Program-made: the position numbers and the translations under genes
Shown here: positions 1 to 8,508 of the stretch, piece by piece
Numbering within the stretch: position 1 is the first letter of the stretch
How the letters are laid out: each line of letters starts with the position of its first letter
From: Balamuthia mandrillaris
Lineage: Eukaryota > Discosea > Longamoebia > Balamuthiidae
DNA: 35,000 bases
Direction: 5' to 3'
Assembly (NCBI GenBank): GCA_031835245.1
Contig: JAVKOQ010000170.1
Span: 1-35,000, forward strand
Notes under the pieces: generated by a model
The model's database searches: none
What the model was told of the DNA's origin: nothing
Seen by the model: only the letters and a program-made list of their open reading frames with translations

Positions 1-1005
1 TGATAATCCAACTCCTCCACTGCTGCCGCTGCTGTTGACATCCTCCACCATAATGCTTTGTGCTCCATCTTGTTGTTCTTTCTTTGTTGGTTGTCTCGAT
101 TGAGGAGGAGAAGAAGGACGTTGTCGTTTTCGATCAGGTTGCGCAGCAGAAGTATCCACACCAAGTATGCGAGGCAAAGAGGCGGCAGCAACACCCGAAG
201 AAGAAGGAGGCGGAGAAGGAATGGAAGAATAAAGAGAAGCAGCAGAAGAAGAAGAAGACGGAAAGAGAGGATTCGTTAGCTGTAATATAACGCCTGGCAC
301 GTTACGTTGACGCGGTTGGTTTTGTGGCGGAAGAAATGAGGAAGAAGGCGTCGCAGAGGTAGAACTGCTGCCAAACGTCATCGATGAGGACGTGGAAGGA
401 GAGAATGGTGAGTTCGTGGCCAGCAAAGTGGAAGAGGACGAAGGCTGGCCAAACGAGTTCGAGTCGTCCACAAGGAAAGGGAAGGCTTGGTCCAACTCGA
501 GTAGCAAAGCTTCTGGAGAGGCATCATTCGTTTGTGCGTCTCCTCCTTCACTTCCTCCACTTCCTCCTCCATGAGCATCAACAAAAGTAAAAACTGACGA
601 AGAAGAAGAGACAGAAGACGGATCAAAGAAAGTAGGAGGAGAGGGGTCGGGGGTGGGAAAGGGAGAGGACTCCAGCCCAAGGGAAGAAAGAGGGGAGGAG
701 GCGGGACTGCCCTCGTAGAAGAGATGATGGTAAGGAGAGTTGTTGGTGCTGCTCTCCTCTCCTCCGCCGCTGGCCTCTTCCAGCAGCATGCCCGTATGTT
801 GGGAGGAAGAGGGAGTGGTGAAGAGAGAGAAGAGCAAGTTGGAGGGGTCGTCTTCGCCGCCGCCGCTGGAAGACGAGGCTTCGCCGCTGGAGAACAAGAG
901 GCTATAGAGCTCCTCCTCGTTGTGGGCGGGGGCATGGGCGCCCACCGCGAAATCCGAGGGGATGTGCAGGTTGACGTCATCTCCCTGCACCGCCATCGTT
1001 GTCAT
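1..1005 (-). CDS. Unrecognised Ser/Pro-rich protein, N-terminal part (runs off the left edge)
   Basis: A reading frame without stops runs from an ATG at 1005 (MTTMAVQGDD; a second in-frame ATG lies at 996) to the first base of the window, giving at least 335 residues. It is dominated by low-complexity Ser, Pro, Gly and acidic stretches, with a basic patch (DRKRQRPSSPP) near residue 290. I recognise no folded domain, so any diagnostic domain must lie beyond the left edge. The composition and basic patch would suit the disordered N-terminus of a nuclear regulator, but that is only inference. Third positions are rich in C and G, and the frame stays open for 1 kb in a region where other frames stop, which supports coding. 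Its upstream region carries three GACGTC palindromes. Confidence 0.6.
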   Translation of the reverse strand, partial: MTTMAVQGDDVNLHIPSDFAVGAHAPAHNEEELYSLLFSSGEASSSSGGGEDDPSNLLFSLFTTPSSSQHTGMLLEEASGGGEESSTNNSPYHHLFYEGSPASSPLSSLGLESSPFPTPDPSPPTFFDPSSVSSSSSVFTFVDAHGGGSGGSEGGDAQTNDASPEALLLELDQAFPFLVDDSNSFGQPSSSSTLLATNSPFSPSTSSSMTFGSSSTSATPSSSFLPPQNQPRQRNVPGVILQLTNPLFPSSSSSAASLYSSIPSPPPSSSGVAAASLPRILGVDTSAAQPDRKRQRPSSPPQSRQPTKKEQQDGAQSIMVEDVNSSGSSGGVGLS

Positions 1006-1193
1006 CTCTCCCCTTTCTATTTTTTTTAATCAACGAAAAAAAAACTCTCAACAAAAACGGAAGCAACAACAACAACAACAAAAAAGGATGAAGATGAGAG
1101 TTTGCAGCTCTTGGTGCGCTACCCCTTTCTTTCTTTCTTTTTCGTTCTGTTAAACTCAACCTGTGAGTCCCATAATTCAAAGAGCCAGCTGCC

Positions 1194-1244
1194 GACGTCG
1201 AAAAAAATTTGTTTTTTGAACGACGTCAGCAAATTGTCGACGTC
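1194..1244. promoter_or_regulatory. Cluster of three GACGTC palindromes (possible bZIP sites)
   Basis: GACGTC occurs at 1194-1199, 1222-1227 and 1239-1244, about 190-240 bp upstream of the minus-strand start at 1005. The core resembles half of the CRE/ATF site TGACGTCA. The middle copy is part of a 13-mer (GACGTCAGCAAAT) found again in front of TAF1. Function is inferred. Confidence 0.35.
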
Positions 1245-1262
1245 GGTGTGTTGATGGGGGAG

Positions 1263-1398
1263 GGAGAATGGGTGTAGCCCCGCAAGGTAGACATAAACAT
1301 TGAGGAGTCATGTATTTTTCCCACAGAGGCAAAGGGGAAAAGCGTGACGTGTAGTCTTGGTTATGTCTACTCCTGCGGGCTTACAGGAGAATGGGTGT
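1263..1398. repeat. Inverted-repeat element flanked by 13-bp direct repeats (MITE-like)
   Basis: Imperfect inverted repeats of about 21 bp (1276-1296 and 1361-1381) share the arm TAGACATAA plus a GC-rich AGCCC-GCA end. They are bracketed by an exact 13-bp direct repeat, GGAGAATGGGTGT, at 1263-1275 and 1386-1398. The interior is only about 64 bp and codes for nothing. The layout resembles a very small non-autonomous DNA element with a target-site duplication, but 13 bp is unusual and the right repeat is 4 bp away from the arm. It could instead be a transcribed hairpin. Confidence 0.4.
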
Positions 1399-1476
1399 GA
1401 GAAAGACAAAGGGGTATGATGGTTTAGAGGGAGGAACAAGGTTACAAAGAAAATATGGTGAAAATGAAAAAACTTT

Positions 1477-3720
1477 TTATCTTCTCTTTCTTCGTCGTTT
1501 GCGGGAAGAGTCGCTGTCGCTGTCGCTGCTGCTGCTGTCATCTGAAGAGGAGTCTGAATCCGAGGAGGAAGAAGAAGAGCCAGAGGAGGAATCAGAGTCA
1601 GAGTCAGAGGAAGAATCAGAAGAATCACTGCTATCTGAAGAAGAGTCCGAGTCTGAATCTGAGGATGAATCCGAGTCGCTGCTACTATCCTCCAAAGCAG
1701 CAAGCTGCTTCTGTTCCATGATACGTTTGGGCGCTGTTCTTAGATGCTCTCGCAAATCGTCCGTCAACCCTCCCAAACCGATCGACGTCCAAAAGTTGAT
1801 GGCGAAGCGGGTGTTCTTCGGATGGTCCTTTGGGAAGAGACCGGTGAAGCTTTCCACCATGGAGGGATCCTTCAAACGCTCGTTGAGTTTGGGCAAGCCT
1901 AGGTACTCTGATATCTCCAGGAACATGATCTTGATGAAGATACGACTAGAGGAGGTGGTTTCCTCTTCGTTCAAGTGGATGTACTCGAGAACAGTCCAGG
2001 GGATGGCGTCCGAGTGGAGGAGGTGAGCAAAGAACTTGGCCACGTTGCGCAGCTTGTTGGTCTCCAGCTGGTGGATGCTCTGGTACTGCTTCACAAAGCA
2101 GCTGTCAAAGAGGGTCTGATAGATGCGGTTCAGCCGGCAGAAGCGTTGGGCTAAGAGGCCGTAGAAACGGAGGTAGGTCCGCTCCTGACTGCAACACTCA
2201 ATGATCATGCGGCAAAACTCGATCTCCTGGCCGGGCAGCAGCTGCACTTTCATGAGCTTGTGACCACACTCCTCAAAATCGAGGGAGGACATGATTGTCA
2301 GGTAGATGGTACGACGGAGGTTTATGGTGTTGGTGTCAGTCTCATCGGTGATGGTCAAGGGGCCAGCCTCCAAGGTCTTTTCCAGTTTGGCCAGGCGTTC
2401 TTCGTCCTCTTCATCCTCTTCGTCCTCATCCTCCTCATCCTCGTCTTCATCCTCGTCCTCTTCATCACCGAGAATGTCCCTCTTGATCTCCGCATATCGT
2501 TCCTCATTTTGCAGAAAGTTGGGGTCCACTTGGAAGTAGTCCAGTCCTGACTGTACGTCCAACTCGGGTGAGTCCAGGTCCAACTCATGCGAGATCTGTT
2601 CTCTCTCTTCCACCAGGTCCAGCTCCGGCAATTTGGCAGGATGCTCCTCAAAGCCCCTCTTCCTCACCGCAAAGAGATTCTCGATCATGTACTGCACCCG
2701 CTTGTCAATCTCTCCCTCGTGTAGGATGCCTCGAAATCGGTCAAAGAGAAAGACAAAGCCATCTGGAGAGAGGGCCTGCAGGGTCTGTCCCACCTCCGTG
2801 ATGAAGGCCACCGCCAGCTCCACCGAGTCGTCCGTAGGCGTCTCCAACAACAAAGTGGGAATCTGCAGGGCCAACAACTCCCCCGCCACCTGCTGGTTGA
2901 CCAGGTGAGCCAAGAACTTGACGGCTGGCAGAAGGGTGGTCTTGTCGTTTCTGCGGTAGGCACGTTTGAACTGGTCGATGAGGCGAGTGAGGAGGAGCTC
3001 TCCCACGACGGGAAGTTTGCTGTTGACGACGGCCACGAGGGCGGCATAGACCGGGGTGAAGCTGGGAGAGGCGGCTTGGGCTTTCATCAGGCTTCTGGCG
3101 AGGAGGCCTCGCCCGCGGATCACGTTCTCGCCGAGCAGCTCCGCGATGATGTTCTTTATGTTGGCCACGTTGACCTTGTTGATGAGGCCGTTAAGGCTCT
3201 TTTTGAGGGCGTCCCAGCTGAGGCGTTGGTACTCGGGGCTGGACTTGTCTTGTTGGAGGCCGGCTTCCAGCTGGCGAAGCTTGTAGGGGGGAAGGTACAG
3301 CCCCGCAGCGAACTTGCTCAGCTCTTTGCTGTCTCCTTTCTTCTCTCCAGTGTCCTCTTCTCCCTCGCTCCCCTTCTCTCTGCGGTTGCTTCGGTTGCCG
3401 CTTCTCCTGCTTCTTTCTCTGCTTCGGCTGCGACTTCTGCTACGTCTTCTACGTTCCCTTCTGCTTCTTTCTCTGCTCCTGCTCCTGCTCCTGCTACGTG
3501 GAGAGCGCGAGCGGCTTCTTCTTGTTCTTCTCTCTCGTCCTCTTCTGCTTCGTTCTCTGCTTCTGCTTCTACTTCTCCGACGTATTTTGTGCTCGTTGCG
3601 GCTGGACGTTTCTCTTCTTCGTTCGGAAGAGGGCGATTCCTCCTCCTCTCGCCCGTCTAACTTGCGTTTTCTGCTTTCCGTTCTTTCCTCCGTTGCTACT
3701 GCTGCTTCATCCTCCGCCAT
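1477..3720 (-). CDS. CWC22: CWC22 pre-mRNA splicing factor
   Basis: This 747-residue protein is read without introns from the ATG at 3720. CWC22 is a spliceosomal MIF4G protein needed for catalytic activation; in animals it brings eIF4A3 to the spliceosome for exon-junction complex assembly. Residues 45-110 form an Arg/Ser (RS) domain. A MIF4G domain follows at about 135-350, beginning with the family segment KFAAGLYLPPYKLRQL. Residues about 410-445 are a Glu/Asp linker. The MA3 domain lies at about 460-590 (TIYLTIMSSLDFEECGHKL), and residues 665-735 are almost pure Ser/Asp. This order matches eukaryotic CWC22 along its whole length. The gene is unusual here because nearly all its neighbours have introns. 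It faces away from the TFIIA gene and shares a 438-bp 5' region with it. Confidence 0.95.
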   Translation of the reverse strand: MAEDEAAVATEERTESRKRKLDGREEEESPSSERRRETSSRNEHKIRRRSRSRSRERSRRGRERRTRRSRSRSPRSRSRSRSRERSRRERRRRSRSRSRSRERSRRSGNRSNRREKGSEGEEDTGEKKGDSKELSKFAAGLYLPPYKLRQLEAGLQQDKSSPEYQRLSWDALKKSLNGLINKVNVANIKNIIAELLGENVIRGRGLLARSLMKAQAASPSFTPVYAALVAVVNSKLPVVGELLLTRLIDQFKRAYRRNDKTTLLPAVKFLAHLVNQQVAGELLALQIPTLLLETPTDDSVELAVAFITEVGQTLQALSPDGFVFLFDRFRGILHEGEIDKRVQYMIENLFAVRKRGFEEHPAKLPELDLVEEREQISHELDLDSPELDVQSGLDYFQVDPNFLQNEERYAEIKRDILGDEEDEDEDEDEEDEDEEDEEDEERLAKLEKTLEAGPLTITDETDTNTINLRRTIYLTIMSSLDFEECGHKLMKVQLLPGQEIEFCRMIIECCSQERTYLRFYGLLAQRFCRLNRIYQTLFDSCFVKQYQSIHQLETNKLRNVAKFFAHLLHSDAIPWTVLEYIHLNEEETTSSSRIFIKIMFLEISEYLGLPKLNERLKDPSMVESFTGLFPKDHPKNTRFAINFWTSIGLGGLTDDLREHLRTAPKRIMEQKQLAALEDSSSDSDSSSDSDSDSSSDSSDSSDSSSDSDSDSSSGSSSSSSDSDSSSDDSSSSDSDSDSSRKRRRKRR

Positions 3721-3758
3721 GCTTATTATTTTTTTTGTCTGTTTGTTTGTTGTTTAAA

Positions 3759-3789
<31 letters not shown>

Positions 3790-4158
3790 CGAAAAATAAG
3801 CAGCAAAGAGAAAGAGTTGGGGGGAGCAGCAGAGAGAAGATGACAACAGAATAAAAAAAAACTCACTCTTTTCTTTCCTTCTTTTTTTTTTATTCGATAG
3901 TGTGATATTTCGGGACGACGTGACAAACTACCTGAGGGGTTGAAACATTGATTTTTCGCAGACTTATTCTGTGTTGTACAAAATGTGCAGGTTTTGCGCA
4001 GCCATTGTGCTCGAAGGAGAAAAACGAGGAAGAAAGAGAAACGAGGCTATCTCGCTTCTCCGATCCTGCAAAGCCTTTTTTTGAGAAGAGAGAGAGGAGG
4101 GAGGGTTGGCTGTTTTTTCGCTTCTTCTTCTTCTCTTTTAAAAAAAAACTAGCGAGTC
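3721..4158. promoter_or_regulatory. Divergent promoter region between CWC22 and TFIIA
   Basis: These 438 bp separate two divergent start codons and hold no coding sequence. They include a (GA)n run at 3763-3789, which is CT-rich on the CWC22 sense strand, and the 13-mer GGACGACGTGACA at 3913-3925, repeated exactly at 33964-33976 upstream of the MYST gene. A pyrimidine-rich stretch ends just before the TFIIA start. No TATA box stands out. Confidence 0.5.
3763..3789. repeat. (GA)n microsatellite
   Basis: A dinucleotide run lying in the 5' flank of CWC22, reading (CT)n on the CWC22 sense strand. Confidence 0.95.
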
Positions 4159-5281
4159 ATGAGTGTGTCTGCGGTGTACAGGCACGTGGTGGACGATGTG
4201 ATTGCCAATCTCAAGGAAGAGTTTGAGGCAGAGGGCGTGGAAGAATCAGTTCTTTACGAGTTGCAACAGGTTTCCTTTTTTTCTTTGTTCTTTTCTTTGC
4301 TCTTCTTCTCCCCCCAAACAACAAATTGCCTGATGCAAAAACCCTCCCCCAAAAAACAACAGCTATGGGAAACAAAATTGATGCAATCTGGAGCCATTCT
4401 CCCAACAGCCGCTTTTGGCGTCAACTACGAAACGGGAGGAGACGCCGAGGAAGGAGCCACGGAGGACTATGGCACCTACCCTGCGCCTTCCCATGCATAC
4501 AACGAACTGGGCTCCAGCATCAGCGAGTATGCCCTTCCTTCCATTGTGAGTTTAACCCCCTCTCTGCTTCCTTCTTTCTTCTTCTCGCTGTCTTTGAACT
4601 TAACTTTAAAAAAAAAGCATATTGAAGGACAAGAAGAGGATTCAAAGACCACCATCTTAAATTCTGGCAAGCCACAGGAATACATGGTTCACTTGCTCGT
4701 CTTCTCTTGCTTTCTCTCTCACTCCCTCACTCACTCGCACACACACACACATACCCTTTTCTTCCCTTCATTGAAACAACATACAGCCACCACCGCAAGG
4801 ATGGGTAGAGGGTGGCGGCAACAGACGGATCGCAATTGCCCCTGACAGAGACACAACAACGTCGGCTGCATCAACAAGTCGGCGGATACCTCAATATGAT
4901 GGGAGAGGAGATGAAGACGACGATGAAGATGAAGACGATGAAGACGATGAAGACGATGAGGATGATCTTGGGGTACGTTATAGCATTGTCGCCTCGGTGC
5001 CATCAGTGCATAAATTCTTATTCCTCGCTCTTCCTTTTTCTCTTCTCTTCTTAAAACAGATAAAGGACGAGGACGACGATGAGGAAGAAGAGGAAGAACT
5101 GGGCTCTGACTTGGACGACACAGACGACGAAGAACCAGAGACTGACAACTTTGTATTGTGCCAATTCGAAAAGGTGACGAGGATAAAGAACAAACGAAAG
5201 TGCACGCTGAAGGCCGGCGTTATGCATCTCAACGGCAGAGACTATCTCTTTGCCAAAGCCAACGGCGAGTTCGACTGGTGA
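4159..5281 (+). CDS. GTF2A1: TFIIA large (alpha/beta) subunit
   Basis: This is the general transcription factor subunit that stabilises TBP on promoter DNA. Five exons join in phase 0: 4159-4269, 4363-4545, 4618-4686, 4787-4972 and 5060-5281, giving 256 residues. The N-terminal helical-bundle segment starts VYRHVVDDVIANLKEEF and continues after intron 1 as LWETKLM. The C-terminal half has the family motif RIPQYDG, an acidic stretch, and the terminal beta-barrel with VLCQFEKVTRIKNKRK and LNGRDYLFAKANGEFDW. The IPQxDG frame fixes the exon 3 to exon 4 junction. The weakest call is the donor at 4687 (ATG|GTTCAC). Introns 1 (93 nt) and 2 (72 nt) are multiples of three without stops, so retaining them would not break the frame. 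Confidence 0.93.
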
Positions 5282-5435
5282 AAACAAATCGCCCATCGCT
5301 CTTCCTCTCTCCCTCTTTCTCCATGAGTGTAGAAAACAGTGAATAATAAGAACAGCAACACCCTCTCGGTCTTACGTGATTCGTTTCTTTCAAAAATATT
5401 TGGTTTGTTTTTTTTTTTAATAGGGGGAATGCGGT
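5282..5435. other. Short convergent gap between TFIIA and U2 snRNA
   Basis: This is the 3' flank of TFIIA and the downstream side of the minus-strand U2 gene. It contains a T-rich run near 5407-5418. I see no gene in it. Confidence 0.5.
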
Positions 5436-5651
5436 GGGGGTGGACCGTTTCAATAACTCTGCGGGGTGTGCCATGCAGAGCCGATCCGCGGTGTGAGGCG
5501 GTTCAGCCGGCAAGCCAGCGAACCAAGAATCCTCACACCCCCTGGTGAAAAATAAGTTTAATCTAAGAGACAGTCAGGACGACTGTCATCTAGAGATTAA
5601 GCTAGATAGAACAGATACTACACTTGATCAGAGCCAATAGGCCGAGAAGAT
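5436..5651 (-). ncRNA. RNU2: U2 spliceosomal snRNA
   Basis: Read on the minus strand from about 5651, the sequence starts ATCTTCTCGGCCTATTGGCT and continues with GATCAAGTGTAGTATCTGTT. It thus has U2 stem I, the region that pairs with U6, and the GTAGTA branch-point recognition sequence, almost identical to U2 of other eukaryotes. Stem IIa/b segments follow, then an Sm-type site (ACTTATTTTTCACC) near 5545. Stem-loop III uses the arms GGTGTGAGG and CCTCACACC. A stem IV hairpin (CTCTGC...GCAGAG) and a final GAAACGGTCCACCC resemble the family's 3' end. The 5' end is set from the alignment, and the 3' end is approximate. U2 is the RNA component of the U2 snRNP that base-pairs with the intron branch site, fitting the many introns here. 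Confidence 0.95.
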
Positions 5652-5923
5652 ACTTTCAGGCTTGTTGCTTTCCTCCTTTTGTAGCAGCGCCTCCAGGACT
5701 TTTGGTTATGGGTCGGAAACGAAGGAAAAGTTGCGGAATGCTCCTCTCCTGATTTCCTTTTGTGCTCTTTCTCTCTTGTCTTCTCTGCTCTCTTCTCCCT
5801 GTTCTCCTCTCCTCTTCTTCTCTCAGCAAAAAAAAAAAACCCCAAAGAGGCGTAGTCTCAAAAAATAATAAAATAAAGAGGGGACAAAGAAGAAGAAAAG
5901 AGGTCCTTTGTTTGCTTTTCTTT
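5652..5923. promoter_or_regulatory. U2 snRNA upstream region and CCT8 3' flank
   Basis: Position alone implies that these 272 bp hold the snRNA promoter elements of U2 and the CCT8 3' untranslated region. On the minus strand an A-rich stretch near 5855-5880 contains AATAAA-like sequence just downstream of the CCT8 stop. No defined proximal element could be named. Confidence 0.4.
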
Positions 5924-7589
5924 TTAATCGGAATCCCTAGAACCCTGCGCTGGGGGCTTGGGTCCACCAGCCTCACGTGCCATAATGATCTTTGTAAATA
6001 ACAAAGCAGTTAGCAATAAAGGAGAGAGAAAGAGAGGGGAAAAATGAAAGTACCTGATCCACACGGAGGATAGTGAGAGCAGCGTCAGTGGCGAGTCGGA
6101 TAGCGGAGGCTTTGGCTGACTGCAGATCAATTATACGGGCTGCAGATGTGTCCACAGTTCCACCAGGATTCTATTCAAGGAGAAAATGGTAAAATAAGCT
6201 ATCACAACAAAAAAGAAAAAAAAGAAATAAGAAAGAAATACCTCAACATCAACACCGTCGTGAACTTTGCCGGCAGAGTGAGCGGCGTAGAGAGCAGAGA
6301 TAGTGGCAGTGGAGGAGCGACCAGCGTTCTCAGCGAGGATGCGTGGGACGATCTCCAAGCTTTCGGCATACTTCTTGATGGCGTACTGGTCCAATCCAGG
6401 GGAGGACTCAGCAAAGGCGGTGAGCTGTCTAGCCAGCTCTATTTCAGCGCCACCAGCGCCAGCAACGAACCTCGGGTCCTTTACTATGCCCTTGAAAACG
6501 TTGACACCGTCGTCTGTTCAAAATGAAACAAAAAAGAGAATGAGGGGAACAAAAAAGGAAGGGTATCTTGTGTTCAGAAAGAGAAAGAGAGAAAGAGAGA
6601 CATACCAACGGCACGCTCAATGTCATCCAACAGGTTTTGGGTACTGCCACGGACGATGATGGTGGAAATTGCAGAGTCTTCGGCGTCCTGTCGGAAAACA
6701 CAAACCTTTGTGCTGCCGATTTCTTCCACAGAAACCACGTCACAGTAGCCAAGCTCTTCCGGAGTTGGTGCACCCTTTTTTAAGAACAAATGTTTAGCGT
6801 GGATAAAGGCGAGGGCGAGACAGAAGACAACCAAGAGAAAGCACCAAGAGAGAGAGAGAGAGAGAGAGAGAGAAGAAAAGAAGTTTTGACTTACCATGCG
6901 AACCAAAGGAACAGCGCCTACAGCTTTGCACAAACGACGAAGCTGGAATTTGGATTGCACCTTGATGGCCATAAGATTGTATCGTTCAAGGAAGTGCATC
7001 GCCATCTCTCCAATGTTGCCACCAGACACAACCACCTTGGCTCCACTCTCCGAAACAGCCTTAATAATCTGTTCATTCAAAGATTCAAAGAAAAGAGAGT
7101 GTAAGAAGAGTTTCTCGAGCGTCAGAGAAAAAAGAGTTCGTACCTCTTCCATAGCCTTTTCTTCATCTTTGGAATAGTTCAAAAGTTCCTCTGCGGTTTT
7201 GAGCACAACGCTTCCCTTGGTTTCGGTCCTCGAGATGTCAATACCAGCAGCAAAGACAGCTACCTTAGCGCTGGTGACGTGCTTGATGGTGCCTGCTGTG
7301 TCACGCACGATCACAAATCCTTTGAGTACTTTGCTGTCAACAACGCCACCACCGAGGATTTTTGTGACGCGCACGTTGTCCACATTGAAGTTCTTAGGGT
7401 TCTTAGGGAGGATAGACACGCAGGATTTGGCAATGAGGCTGGCCAAGAACTCCTCGTAGCCGTACTGCTTGGCCGCAATGGCGGTTTTGATGCACTCGGC
7501 CACCTCGTCTGTGCTCCGTATGTCCTCACAAGTGTAGCAGGTAAGGCCTGAGCGAGAGAGAAATTAAACAAGGTTTGACTCCGTCAAAT

Positions 7590-7632
<43 letters not shown>

Positions 7633-8271
7633 TATACCCTCGAGGATCTCTTGCACTTTGTCGCCCGCTTTTGTGTAGCCAGAAATGATTTCGCTTGGGT
7701 GGAGACCGGTCCGGATCAGCGCTTCCGCTTGCAACAACAGCTCTCCGCCAAAGGACAACACCAAGTTTGTGCAGTCGCCACACTGAAGCACAATCCCACC
7801 AGATAAATAACTCCCTCAAAAAAAATCCAAAAAACAAAAAAACAAAAAGCACAGTACCTCCTGTTCTTGCATTTGAGAGGCCATCACCAACATTTTGGCA
7901 GCGGGGTGGATCACGTCCAACTCTTTGATGATGGTAGCAGCGTCGTTTGTCACAAAGAGCTTGTCGTGCTGATTGATGATCATTTTGTTCATGCCTATTT
8001 GTTTCACAAAACGGAAAATAACAAGAGTAAGAGTTAGTAAGCAACACTTGAGCTTTCACTCGTCTTTTTTTGTTAAAAAAAAAATAGAAAAGGGCGCATC
8101 AAAGGGAGGGAAGGAGGGATGAAGAAACGTGCCTTGCGGTCCCATCGAAGTGCGAACAATCTGCGAGAATTGTTGACAAGCATCAATGTTTTTCACTACG
8201 GCCTCCTGCACACCCGAAAGGTGTTTTGTGCCCTCCTTCAACAACGACGATACCCCTCCTACGTGCAACAT
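5924..8271 (-). CDS. CCT8: T-complex protein 1 subunit theta (CCT8)
   Basis: This is a subunit of the cytosolic chaperonin TRiC/CCT, which folds actin, tubulin and other proteins with ATP. Nine exons, in coding order 8133-8271, 7858-7994, 7638-7782, 7144-7547, 6895-7068, 6606-6774, 6242-6513, 6054-6170 and 5924-5989, close in phase to 540 residues (human about 548). Landmarks are LLKEGTKHLSG near the N-terminus, KLFVTNDAATI, HPAAKMLVMASQMQEQE, NVDNVRVTKILGGG, ETKGSVVLKTAEELLNYSK, ISTIIVRGSTQNLLDDIERAV, YAIKKYAESLEIVPRILAEN and the ending IIMAREAGGPKPPA. Two oddities stand out. Intron 1 has a GC donor (CAAG|GCACGT) that is needed to make MGPQG|MNKM. The nucleotide-binding motif usually GDGTN reads GDCTN at the start of exon 3. 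Introns 3 and 5 carry long (CT)n tracts on the sense strand. A TGA lies just upstream of the chosen ATG in the same frame. Confidence 0.96.
6847..6873. repeat. (AG)n microsatellite in CCT8 intron 5
   Basis: The run is (CT)n on the coding strand and lies inside the intron between 6775 and 6894. Confidence 0.95.
7593..7629. repeat. (AG)n microsatellite in CCT8 intron 3
   Basis: The run is (CT)n on the coding strand and nearly fills the 90-nt intron 7548-7637. Confidence 0.95.
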
Positions 8272-8508
8272 TTCTCAAATCCTCCGCTTTGGTTTTATTG
8301 ATCTTCGCTCTCGCTACCCTTTTCTCTCTCTGCGTGCCAAAACGAAAAAAAAAGACTCAAGTGCGTTTCACCAACTACCCCTCATGTCGACACATTTCCA
8401 TCATACGATCTAATAACTCCTCAAATCGATTGTTAATTTCGTATGTTGATCTCCATCCAATAGAAAATCAAAAACTAAGCAAACTAAGAATGGTCCATTT
8501 TTTTTCTT
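8272..8508. promoter_or_regulatory. CCT8 promoter and 3' flank of the ankyrin-TBC gene
   Basis: This 237-bp gap holds the CCT8 5' region and the end of the next minus-strand gene. I see no further gene or clear motif. Confidence 0.4.

Larger units (their letters stand above)
1006..1476. other. Intergenic region: 5' flank of the left-edge gene and 3' flank of CWC22
   Basis: There is no credible coding sequence here. The stretch holds A- and T-rich runs near 1020-1090, three GACGTC palindromes at 1194, 1222 and 1239, and the inverted-repeat element at 1263-1398. It should contain the promoter of the minus-strand gene starting at 1005 and the 3' end region of CWC22. Confidence 0.6.

Noticed and set aside
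2905-3660. Long plus-strand frame opposite CWC22
   Set aside because: It is the complement of the conserved MIF4G and RS-coding sequence and has the Ser/Leu/Ala composition of an antisense shadow.
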